Source of the DNA: Thermovorax subterraneus
GTDB lineage: Bacteria > Bacillota > Thermosediminibacteria > Thermosediminibacterales > Thermosediminibacteraceae
Length of the DNA: 38,520 nt
NCBI GenBank assembly: GCA_021608145.1
Contig: JAKIHM010000021.1
Span: 1 to 38,520 of the forward strand
Direction: 5' to 3'
Shown here: piece after piece, positions 32,722-38,520 of the stretch
How the letters are laid out: each line of letters begins with the position of its first letter
Numbering within the stretch: the first letter of the stretch is position 1
The notes under the pieces: generated by a model
Databases searched by the model: none
Told to the model about the DNA's origin: nothing
The model's input: only the letters and a program-made list of their open reading frames with translations
Program-made: the position numbers and the translations under genes

Positions 32722-33753
32722 CTATTTTACAGCTTTTATCCTTTCAATTAGGTCCTTGTATTCTGCTCCAAACCTTTCGTACAAAGGCTGTACCGCATCC
32801 TGCCACGGCTTTAAATCCGTTATTTCGGTAATGACATTTCCTTTTGCTTTTACGGCTTCGATTGCCTTTTGTTCATATTCCTTCCAAGCCTTTTTCTGCA
32901 CTGCTTCAGAAGCTCTCGCTGCCTCTTTTATTATTTTTTTGTCTTCTTCACTCAATTTGTCCCATAGCGCTTTAGATGCTATAAGTACCTCCGGTGTCCT
33001 CGTATGGTTGTCCAGCGTGTAGTACTTTGCCACTTCGTAGTGCGAGGTGGAATAATAGCTCGGCCAGTTATTTTCCGCCCCGTCGATTACACCGGTCTGA
33101 AGGGCGCTATAAACTTCCCCGTAAGGCATAGGCGTCGCCGAAGCTCCTAGAGCCTCCACCAGTGCGACCATTAGTTCTGATTGCTGAACTCTTATCTTCA
33201 ATCCCTTTAGGTCTGCAGGAGTCTTTACTTCGCGCTTGCTGTTATAAAACGACCTCGCACCGGAATCGTAATAAGCAAGTCCTATCATATTCGATTCCTT
33301 CAGCGTATCGAGGAGCTCCTCACCTATAGGGCCATCCAAGACTTTCCAGAGATGTTCTTCATTGTCGAAAAGGTAAGGTAGGGAAAGCACCCGCAGGGGC
33401 TTTGCAAAGTCCGAAAGGGGCTGGGCGTTTACTCTTGCAAAATCTATCCCGCCCATTTGGACGGCTTCGATAACGCTTTTCTCGTCACCAAGCTGTCCAC
33501 CGGCATAAACTTCTATTTTTATCCTTCCGTTCGTCTTCTCCTCAACCAATCTTGCGAATTCCTTGTCTCCTATCGTAGTCGGATAATCTTCGGGCTGATT
33601 TTCGGCCAGTTTCAATACCAGCTGAGGTTCGCTTTTTCCTTCATTTTGCTGGCTTCCGGAGTTATCCGCTTTTTGCCCGCACCCCGTAAAAGCAAAGGCG
33701 AGTATAATAAGGCATAATAAAATCGCTATTTTTTTCACAAAATAACCCGGCAC
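32722..33753 (-). CDS. dctP: TRAP transporter substrate-binding lipoprotein (DctP)
   Basis: A 343-residue DctP-family receptor. I place the start at a GTG (33753), 7 bases after GGAGG; the open frame runs 23 codons further upstream without a ribosome site. The signal peptide ends in a lipobox (AFTGC, cysteine near residue 24), so it is lipid-anchored outside the membrane. Ligand-domain marks are DLKGLKIRVQQSELMVALVE, with the carboxylate-binding arginine, and DGAENNWPSYYSTSHYEVAK, a stretch common in receptors for sugar acids such as glucuronate and galacturonate. It is the first gene of the TRAP/hexuronate locus and lies downstream of the ROK repressor and its candidate operator. Confidence 0.93.
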   Translation of the reverse strand: MPGYFVKKIAILLCLIILAFAFTGCGQKADNSGSQQNEGKSEPQLVLKLAENQPEDYPTTIGDKEFARLVEEKTNGRIKIEVYAGGQLGDEKSVIEAVQMGGIDFARVNAQPLSDFAKPLRVLSLPYLFDNEEHLWKVLDGPIGEELLDTLKESNMIGLAYYDSGARSFYNSKREVKTPADLKGLKIRVQQSELMVALVEALGASATPMPYGEVYSALQTGVIDGAENNWPSYYSTSHYEVAKYYTLDNHTRTPEVLIASKALWDKLSEEDKKIIKEAARASEAVQKKAWKEYEQKAIEAVKAKGNVITEITDLKPWQDAVQPLYERFGAEYKDLIERIKAVK

Positions 33754-33830
33754 AAGCAACCCTCCTATTTTTTTTGATTTGCTGTTTGTTGTTATAGATT
33801 TAAAATCAGCTTCGTCCCCCACCCCCTTTT

Positions 33831-33854
33831 TTTTAGTTATAATCTAAACTAAAA
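33831..33854. promoter_or_regulatory. Candidate ROK-repressor operator upstream of dctP (8-8-8 repeat)
   Basis: TTTTAGTT (33831-33838) and AACTAAAA (33847-33854) are perfect inverted arms around an 8-base centre. They overlap the ROK stop codon and lie about 80 bases upstream of the dctP start. The TTAGTTnnnAACTAA style is typical of XylR/ROK operators. This suggests that the ROK protein controls the TRAP/uronate operon. Confidence 0.55.
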
Positions 33855-35097
33855 GATTTTTGCTTAAACTAATTTGGTCAAGCAAATCGGCAGACCCGAA
33901 AAGCTCCCTTAACGCCAGAGCACATGCCCCGATTACCGCCGAATTTTTCCCCAACGAGGAAATATTTATGGTCGTGGTCCTCGCAATTTCAGGGAAAGAA
34001 TGGGAATGTACCGTTTCTCTTATCTCATCAAGGAAAAATTCCATGCCCTTTGACATTTTGCCACCTATAAAAACCATTTGCGGATTGAGTAAATTAACTA
34101 TTATGGCAACTGCGTGACCTACGCTTTTAGCCATCTGCCTTAAAATCTCAAAAGCATAAGAGCCTTCATTGCAACCACAATTCAACAGGTCTTTATAACT
34201 CACCTTTCCCTTTTCCTTCCATATCTTTTTTATGGGGTCATTGTCCCCTATAAGAGTTATCTCCTGATTCACCCTTCTCAAGAGGGCTGGTATCCCGTAT
34301 AAACTTTCAAGGCACCCTCTATTTCCACAATTGCAGAGCGGGCCTCCTTCGACCATTACAATATGACCTATCTCTCCCGCATGTCCCTGAAACCCCTGTA
34401 AGATTTCGTCATTTAAAATTACGCCTGCGCTGATCCCTTCTCCCAAGTTTATATATACGAGGTCCTTGCATTTAGTACCCCCTCCAAAACACCTTTCGGC
34501 GAGTGCCGAGGCATTGGAGTTGTTTTCTACGAAAACCGGAAGTTGCAGCTCTTTTTCTAGGACATCCTTTATAGGATAACCGTTCCAGCTGGGACCCAAA
34601 TTTACAGAACGCTCGACTATTCCCTTTTTCACATTCAACAGTCCCGGAAAAGCCACTCCAACTCCTATAAAATTTTTGTTTTGTTCGTGGCCCTTTATTA
34701 AAACCTTCTTTATATGCTCTATCAATAAAGGAACTCCTTCTTCCGGGCTCTGCAAATCTATTTCGACCGACTCAATTTCTCCAGGTAAATTTTTCAAATC
34801 AGAAATCCCTATGGTCGTCTCAAATCTGGTCACTTCTATTCCCAATACATGACCCGCCTCGGAATTAAACTTTAACTTAACAGCACGCCTGCCTCCTCTT
34901 GACCTTGCAAGGCCAACTTCTTTTACCAGATTCATATCCAAAAGTTCTCTTATAATTCCCGTTATGGCAGGGGGTGTCAGGCCTGTAATCTCAGCAAGCT
35001 CCTGGCGGGATATGACTTCCTTTTTTCTAATTAAATTCAAAACCGTCATTCTATTAACTTTTTTAACGTATTTACTATTTCCTGGTTCTTTTCGCAT
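33844..35097 (-). CDS. ROK-family transcriptional repressor (XylR/NagC type)
   Basis: A 417-residue regulator. The N-terminal winged helix is at about residues 15-75 (TVLNLIRKKEVISRQELAEI, then GLTPPAITGIIRELLDMNLV). The ROK sugar-sensing domain follows, with the zinc motif GHAGEIGH (238-245) and CNCGNRGC (255-262). The ATP-binding DxGxT motif of true ROK kinases is absent at the domain start (LGIEVTRFETTIG), so it is a repressor and not a kinase. The ATG at 35097 lies 4-6 bases after AAGGTGAT; a GTG three codons earlier is inside that site. It sits directly upstream of dctP in the same direction. Palindromes before both genes fit autoregulation and control of the locus by a sugar or sugar acid. 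Confidence 0.92.
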   Translation of the reverse strand: MRKEPGNSKYVKKVNRMTVLNLIRKKEVISRQELAEITGLTPPAITGIIRELLDMNLVKEVGLARSRGGRRAVKLKFNSEAGHVLGIEVTRFETTIGISDLKNLPGEIESVEIDLQSPEEGVPLLIEHIKKVLIKGHEQNKNFIGVGVAFPGLLNVKKGIVERSVNLGPSWNGYPIKDVLEKELQLPVFVENNSNASALAERCFGGGTKCKDLVYINLGEGISAGVILNDEILQGFQGHAGEIGHIVMVEGGPLCNCGNRGCLESLYGIPALLRRVNQEITLIGDNDPIKKIWKEKGKVSYKDLLNCGCNEGSYAFEILRQMAKSVGHAVAIIVNLLNPQMVFIGGKMSKGMEFFLDEIRETVHSHSFPEIARTTTINISSLGKNSAVIGACALALRELFGSADLLDQISLSKNLLV

Positions 35098-35159
35098 ATC
35101 TATCACCTTATTTCCGCATATTTAACGGCAATTTTCCCCTATTTTGCAATTACTTTTTT

Positions 35160-35173
35160 AAGTTAATTAACTT
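35160..35173. promoter_or_regulatory. 14-base perfect palindrome upstream of the ROK gene
   Basis: AAGTTAATTAACTT is a perfect palindrome 63 bases upstream of the ROK start codon. It shares the AGTT/AACT half-site with the 33831-33854 repeat and may be an autoregulatory operator. Confidence 0.45.
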
Positions 35174-35211
35174 TTCAATATAATTTATTCGACAGCAATT
35201 TTAAAATTCCT

Positions 35212-35243
35212 ACCGTACGAAAAAATTTTTTTATTCTTACGGT
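35212..35243. repeat. 32-base imperfect inverted repeat between pdxT and the ROK gene
   Basis: ACCGTA (35212-35217) and TACGGT (35238-35243) are the outer arms of an imperfect palindrome, 12 of 16 positions paired, with an AT-rich core. It lies between the ROK promoter region and the pdxT terminator. Function unknown. Confidence 0.35.
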
Positions 35244-35249
35244 TTAATA

Positions 35250-35284
35250 AAAAATATCCCCGGCAATTTAAACCGGAGATGTTT
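35250..35284 (-). terminator. Rho-independent terminator after pdxT
   Basis: On the minus strand, ATCTCCGG pairs with CCGGGGAT (one mismatch) around a short AT-rich loop, followed by ATTTTTTATT. It lies 17 bases past the pdxT stop. The right half resembles the terminator at 3964-3999. Confidence 0.8.
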
Positions 35285-35300
35285 AAAAGAGCCAAAATCT

Positions 35301-35873
35301 TTAATTTGTGCAAACAATATCCAAAAAATACTTATGAAAACTGGGATCGCCCGTCACCTCTGGATGAAATGCAGTAGCCAAAAGGTTACCTTGCCTTGCT
35401 GCAACTATCTTGCCATCTAGTTCAAGTAAAACTTCAACATCGGGCGATGCTTTTTCAGCATAAGGCGCCCGAATGAATACCAATTCCAACGGTTTTTCAG
35501 AGACAGCCGGAACTACTTTCCTTACAATGAAGCTGTCAAGCTGGCTCCCATAAGCATTGCGCCTCACCCATATATCCATCAAGCCGAGATGAACGTAGTC
35601 CTCGTTTACTATCTTTTTTGCAAGGAGGATCATACCTGCACAAGTTCCCCAAATCGGCATGCCGTTTTGGGCTTTCTCTACAATGATTTTCCCGAGACCT
35701 GTCTCCCTCAAGAATTTACCTATTACGGTACTTTCTCCGCCAGGCAAGATTAAAGCATCCACATCATTGAGTTCTTCTTCTTTTTTTACAGGAATCGGAT
35801 ATACGCCTGCCATTTTGAGCATATTAATGTGTTCCCGCACCGCCCCCTGGAAGGCAAGCACCCCAACTTTCAT
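35301..35873 (-). CDS. pdxT: Pyridoxal 5'-phosphate synthase glutaminase subunit
   Basis: A 190-residue class I glutamine amidotransferase of the PdxT/SNO family. The start KVGVLAFQGAVREHINML, the oxyanion-loop motif GGESTVIGKFL, the nucleophile cysteine in WGTCAGMILLA and the C-terminal His/Glu of AFHPEVTGD are all present. It releases ammonia from glutamine and passes it to PdxS for PLP synthesis. The ATG at 35873 lies 5-8 bases after GAGGGTGG. An ATG one codon earlier overlaps the pdxS stop (TAATG). pdxS and pdxT are translationally coupled. Confidence 0.96.
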   Translation of the reverse strand: MKVGVLAFQGAVREHINMLKMAGVYPIPVKKEEELNDVDALILPGGESTVIGKFLRETGLGKIIVEKAQNGMPIWGTCAGMILLAKKIVNEDYVHLGLMDIWVRRNAYGSQLDSFIVRKVVPAVSEKPLELVFIRAPYAEKASPDVEVLLELDGKIVAARQGNLLATAFHPEVTGDPSFHKYFLDIVCTN

Positions 35874-35875
35874 CA

Positions 35876-36781
35876 TTACCACCCTCGTTCGGCATAGCGG
35901 CTATCGAGCCTGTCTAGTTCCAAGCCAGGCATAGGCTCACCTAGATCTTCTGATACTTCAGCCAGGATTTCCGGATCGTCGTAATGGGCAACTGCTTTTA
36001 CAATAGCTCTTGCCCTTTTTTCGGGATTCTCAGATTTAAATATACCTGAGCCTACAAACACTCCGTCGCATCCTAGCTGCATCAATAGGGCCGCATCGGC
36101 AGGCGTCGCCACACCTCCAGCCGCAAAGTTTACTACCGGCAGCCTACCGTGTTCGGCTACGTAGAGTACTAACTCGTAAGGCGCGCCCATTTCCTTTGCG
36201 ACTGAGATGAGTTCCTCCCTCGGCATATTCTGTAGCTTACGAATCTGGGCGTTGATCGTCCTGATATGTCTTACCGCCTCCACCACGTTTCCAGTACCTG
36301 CTTCGCCTTTTGTCCTTATCATGGCCGCTCCTTCAGCAATCCTGCGCAGGGCTTCGCCCAAGTCTCGGGCACCGCAAACGAAGGGCACTTTAAATTTCTT
36401 CTTGTCTATGTGGCAAAACTCATCGGCTGGCGTCAGGACCTCGCTTTCGTCGATGAAGTCCACTCCTATCGCTTCAAGGATTTGTGCCTCCACAAAGTGG
36501 CCTATCCTGCATTTGGCCATTACCGGTATGCTTACCGCCTGTTTTATGGCCTTTATTATTTTCGGGTCCGACATGCGTGCAACGCCGCCCTGCTTTCTGA
36601 TGTCAGCAGGCACCCTCTCCAAGGCCATAACCGCTACTGCACCGGCTTCCTCCGCGATTCTGGCCTGTTCCGGAGTGGTCACGTCCATTATCACTCCGCC
36701 CTTCAACATCTCGGCCAGGTTTTTGTTTAGGCTGTAGCGGTCGGGATGCGCATTTGTGTCCATTAAATTCTTTTCTTGCAT
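35876..36781 (-). CDS. pdxS: Pyridoxal 5'-phosphate synthase lyase subunit
   Basis: A 301-residue PdxS/SNZ (beta/alpha)8-barrel enzyme, among the most conserved proteins. Clear blocks are [20 protein letters not shown] (near residue 27), [40 protein letters not shown] (the lysine forms the sugar adduct), and [20 protein letters not shown]. It makes PLP from ribose 5-phosphate, glyceraldehyde 3-phosphate and ammonia, as a dodecamer with PdxT. The open frame reaches 36826, but the ATG at 36781 is 9 bases after GGGGAGGA and gives the family length; an ATG at 36790 is too close to that site. It is divergent from pdxR. Confidence 0.97.
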   Translation of the reverse strand: MQEKNLMDTNAHPDRYSLNKNLAEMLKGGVIMDVTTPEQARIAEEAGAVAVMALERVPADIRKQGGVARMSDPKIIKAIKQAVSIPVMAKCRIGHFVEAQILEAIGVDFIDESEVLTPADEFCHIDKKKFKVPFVCGARDLGEALRRIAEGAAMIRTKGEAGTGNVVEAVRHIRTINAQIRKLQNMPREELISVAKEMGAPYELVLYVAEHGRLPVVNFAAGGVATPADAALLMQLGCDGVFVGSGIFKSENPEKRARAIVKAVAHYDDPEILAEVSEDLGEPMPGLELDRLDSRYAERGW

Positions 36782-36805
36782 CTTTTTCATTCCTCCCCAT
36801 TTTGG

Positions 36806-36820
36806 TATAATATTGTATCG
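36806..36820 (+). promoter_or_regulatory. Candidate extended -10 promoter of pdxR with operator half-site
   Basis: TGGTATAAT (36803-36811) is an extended -10 element on the plus strand. ATTGTATCG (36812-36820) follows at the expected transcription start. Its inverted copy CGATACAAT lies at 36938-36946 inside pdxR, so these may be PdxR half-sites allowing autoregulation. Confidence 0.45.
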
Positions 36821-36857
36821 TAACATTGTTTTTGATAGAGGGAAATTGTACGTTTAT

Positions 36858-36887
36858 ATTATCCCATTATTCCCGATTGTTTGTCAA
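36858..36887 (-). promoter_or_regulatory. Strong candidate sigma-A promoter of pdxST
   Basis: On the minus strand, TTGACA (complement of 36882-36887) and GATAAT (complement of 36858-36863) are spaced by 18 bases. The transcript would start near 36850 and cross the pdxR promoter region, so the two divergent transcripts overlap by a few tens of bases. Confidence 0.65.
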
Positions 36888-36921
36888 TACATTTTCTTGT
36901 TATGGTGCTGGAGGTGTCATA

Positions 36922-38385
36922 ATGGATAAATTTGTTTCGATACAATTGGATCGAAACTCGGACAAACCCTTGTACCTTCAGTTGTATGAAAGCATCGTAA
37001 AAATGATAGAAGAGAAAAAGCTATCTCCAGGCGAAAAACTCCCTACCATTAGGAAGCTATCGTCTATACTCAACGTAAATACCGTCACAGTAGTGAACGC
37101 CTATCGCCTGCTCGAACGCGATGGGTACGTCACGTCCCGCGTAGGAAGCGGCACATACGTGAGGCTGGCGGTGAACCCGGTTACCGAAGGCAACATTAGT
37201 GAAGATATTGACGAAGAAAGGCCTTTTGCGCATCAATTTCCTTACGACTTTGGCGGTGCTTTCATCTCACCTGAATATTTCCCGGTGGAAGATTTTAAAA
37301 GAGCTATAAACAAGGTACTTGACCGCGACGGAGGCTATGCCTTTTCCTACAGTGAAAGCCAAGGATATCTACCTTTTAGGCATTCCTTGGGAAAATACCT
37401 TGCCAAGGAATATGCCATAGAGGTGCCCGTGCACTTAATTCACGTCGTTTCAGGTGCCCAACAGGGGATCGATATTATTTCAAAAGCTCTCCTGGATTTC
37501 GGCGACGTAGTGTTTGTCGAATCTCCCACTTACCCCGGCGCCATCGATGCTTTTAAATCCAGGGGGGCAAGGATTGTGGAAATCCCTCTAACCCAGGACG
37601 GCCCGGACATGGGTGAGCTGGTGGCAAGGCTCCGCTTAAAACCTCCAAAACTTTTCTACACTATGCCCCATTTTCAAAACCCTACTGGTTATTCTTATTC
37701 GGAACAAAAAAAGAAAGAGCTTTTAGCTCTTTCTCGAAAGTACGACTTTTTAATCATAGAAGACGACCATACAAATGAGCTTTACTATGAAGAAAAGCCA
37801 TTACCTCTAAAGAGCCTGGACCTCGAGGGCAGGGTCTTTTACATCAAAGGCTTTTCCAAACTTTTCATGCCTGGATTAAGGCTTGGGTTTATAATTGCTC
37901 CGGAACATTTTTCAAAGAAATTACAAGAAGTGAAGTATTTTTCCGATATTACATCATCAGAACTTGCCCAGAGGGCCCTCGATGTTATGCTGAAGGACGG
38001 CTCCTTTTACGACCACGCCGATAAAATGCGGGAAATTTTCCGCGAAAGGTGGAATATTGCATTAAAGGTCATGAAAAAATACTTTCCTGACGGTGTATCC
38101 TGGTCAAAGCCAGCAGGGGGGCTTTACTTCTGGATTACCCTCCCCGATGGGTGTTATTCCATGAACCTTTACGGCAAGGCCATAAAAAATGGCATTCTGA
38201 TTACACCCGGAGACTTTTTCTACCCCGACCGCCGTCCCTCTACGAGCTTCAGGCTCAGCATTGCACAAATTCCTTCAGAAAAGCTCGAAGATGGAGTAAA
38301 ACTGCTTGCCGGATGCATTGCAGAACTCCTGGAGGAGTATCGCATAGACCCATTGAAAGGAGATATGTATAAACCTTTATTGTGA
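36922..38385 (+). CDS. pdxR: PdxR/MocR-type regulator (GntR helix-turn-helix fused to aminotransferase fold)
   Basis: A 487-residue MocR-family protein. A GntR winged helix covers about residues 10-80 (PLYLQLYESIVKMIEEKKLS, LPTIRKLSSILNVNTVTVVN). A fold-type I aminotransferase-like domain follows (about 110-480). The PLP-binding set is intact: N253 in FQNPTGY, D281 in IIEDDHTNE and lysine K313 in GFSKLFMPG. It probably binds PLP as effector and activates or represses pdxST, which is divergent. The ATG at 36922 follows GGAGG by 7 bases; the frame is open 32 codons further upstream into the promoter region, which is not credible. It ends only 8 bases from a convergent gene. An 8-8-8 inverted repeat lies within its first codons. 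Confidence 0.94.
   Translation: MDKFVSIQLDRNSDKPLYLQLYESIVKMIEEKKLSPGEKLPTIRKLSSILNVNTVTVVNAYRLLERDGYVTSRVGSGTYVRLAVNPVTEGNISEDIDEERPFAHQFPYDFGGAFISPEYFPVEDFKRAINKVLDRDGGYAFSYSESQGYLPFRHSLGKYLAKEYAIEVPVHLIHVVSGAQQGIDIISKALLDFGDVVFVESPTYPGAIDAFKSRGARIVEIPLTQDGPDMGELVARLRLKPPKLFYTMPHFQNPTGYSYSEQKKKELLALSRKYDFLIIEDDHTNELYYEEKPLPLKSLDLEGRVFYIKGFSKLFMPGLRLGFIIAPEHFSKKLQEVKYFSDITSSELAQRALDVMLKDGSFYDHADKMREIFRERWNIALKVMKKYFPDGVSWSKPAGGLYFWITLPDGCYSMNLYGKAIKNGILITPGDFFYPDRRPSTSFRLSIAQIPSEKLEDGVKLLAGCIAELLEEYRIDPLKGDMYKPLL
36934..36957. promoter_or_regulatory. 8-8-8 inverted repeat in the first codons of pdxR
   Basis: GTTTCGAT (36934-36941) and ATCGAAAC (36950-36957) are perfect inverted arms around an 8-base centre. 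The left arm contains the CGATACAAT half-site (36938-36946) that is repeated in reverse at 36812-36820. It is a candidate PdxR operator inside the coding sequence. Confidence 0.45.
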
Positions 38386-38393
38386 TTATTTTT

Positions 38394-38520
38394 CTAAACT
38401 GGATAGTATTTAAATCCATCATTTTCTCCTGCCAAGCTATGATCAAACTGATATTTTTTCGCCTGTCTTTCTTGGAAGAATTTGATGGCAATCTGCGGGA
38501 AAAGCGCATAAGTGAGCACA
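38394..38520 (-). CDS. Pyruvate/oxaloacetate carboxyltransferase subunit, C-terminal end (partial)
   Basis: The last 41 codons of a minus-strand gene that continues beyond the window. The translation begins VLTYALFPQIAIKFFQERQA and ends FKYYPV before a TAG stop (38394-38396). TYALFPQ...KFF and the closing YPV are typical of the C-terminus of pyruvate carboxylase subunit B/oxaloacetate decarboxylase alpha (OadA-type) proteins that lack a fused biotinyl domain. Such subunits transfer a carboxyl group between biotin and pyruvate. The biotin carrier would be a separate gene. It is convergent with pdxR, with 8 bases between the stop codons. The match rests on a short stretch but is distinctive. 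Confidence 0.75.
   Translation of the reverse strand, partial: VLTYALFPQIAIKFFQERQAKKYQFDHSLAGENDGFKYYPV

Noticed and set aside
38255-38509. 84-codon minus-strand open frame at the right edge
   Set aside because: It overlaps the end of pdxR and uses a different frame from the convincing carboxyltransferase C-terminus at 38394-38520.

Overview
The window looks like chromosome of a spore-forming, probably thermophilic Firmicute of the class Clostridia. The evidence is a GerA-family spore-germination subunit, S-layer-homology (SLH) surface proteins, a PdxS/PdxT vitamin B6 synthase, strong Gram-positive ribosome binding sites with several GTG and TTG starts, and a fermentative sugar-acid gene set. 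The Thermosediminibacter/Caldanaerovirga type of organism is a guess from protein style, not something the sequence proves. Almost all genes lie on the minus strand. The exceptions are the ACT/UPF0210 pair and pdxR. No rRNA, tRNA, CRISPR, insertion sequence or phage gene was recognised, and no gene-free stretch exceeds 300 bases.

Layout. 113-1953 (-): a two-gene germination unit (small two-helix membrane protein, then GerA). 2134-3959 (+): an ACT-domain protein with an unusual N-terminal extension plus UPF0210, closed by a two-way terminator. 4024-14866 (-): a three-gene surface operon made of a 2291-residue protein with about 21 IPT/TIG repeats and two SLH-anchored proteins. Its upstream region (14998-15110) holds a dense cluster of DnaA boxes. 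15131-16312 (-): secreted polysaccharide deacetylase.

16502-21418 (-): an iclR-dgoK-tctCBA unit, that is an IclR regulator, a 2-keto-3-deoxy-galactonate-type kinase and a complete tripartite tricarboxylate-type transporter. 21557-33753 (-): a long sugar-acid locus. In order of transcription it encodes a TRAP transporter (dctP, dctQ, dctM), an M24-fold protein lacking most metal ligands, an IolB-family isomerase, tagaturonate reductase (uxaB), altronate dehydratase (uxaA), a KduD-like dehydrogenase, a second IclR regulator, KDPG aldolase (eda), KDG kinase (kdgK) and a FAH-family protein. A ROK repressor (33844-35097) sits upstream. Hexuronates taken up by TRAP would become altronate, then 2-keto-3-deoxygluconate (KDG), then KDPG, then pyruvate and glyceraldehyde-3-phosphate. 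A 10-3-10 inverted-repeat motif occurs before iclR1, dgoK and eda and suggests one shared IclR-type regulon.

35301-38385: pdxS-pdxT (-) divergent from pdxR (+), with overlapping promoters and repeated candidate operator half-sites. The right edge (38394-38520, -) carries the last 41 codons of a pyruvate/oxaloacetate carboxyltransferase subunit.

The best candidates for new biology are the DnaA-box cluster ahead of the giant TIG/SLH operon, and the hexuronate locus. The latter contains three proteins (M24-like, IolB-like, FAH-like) whose usual activities do not fit the pathway and two of which lack expected catalytic residues.
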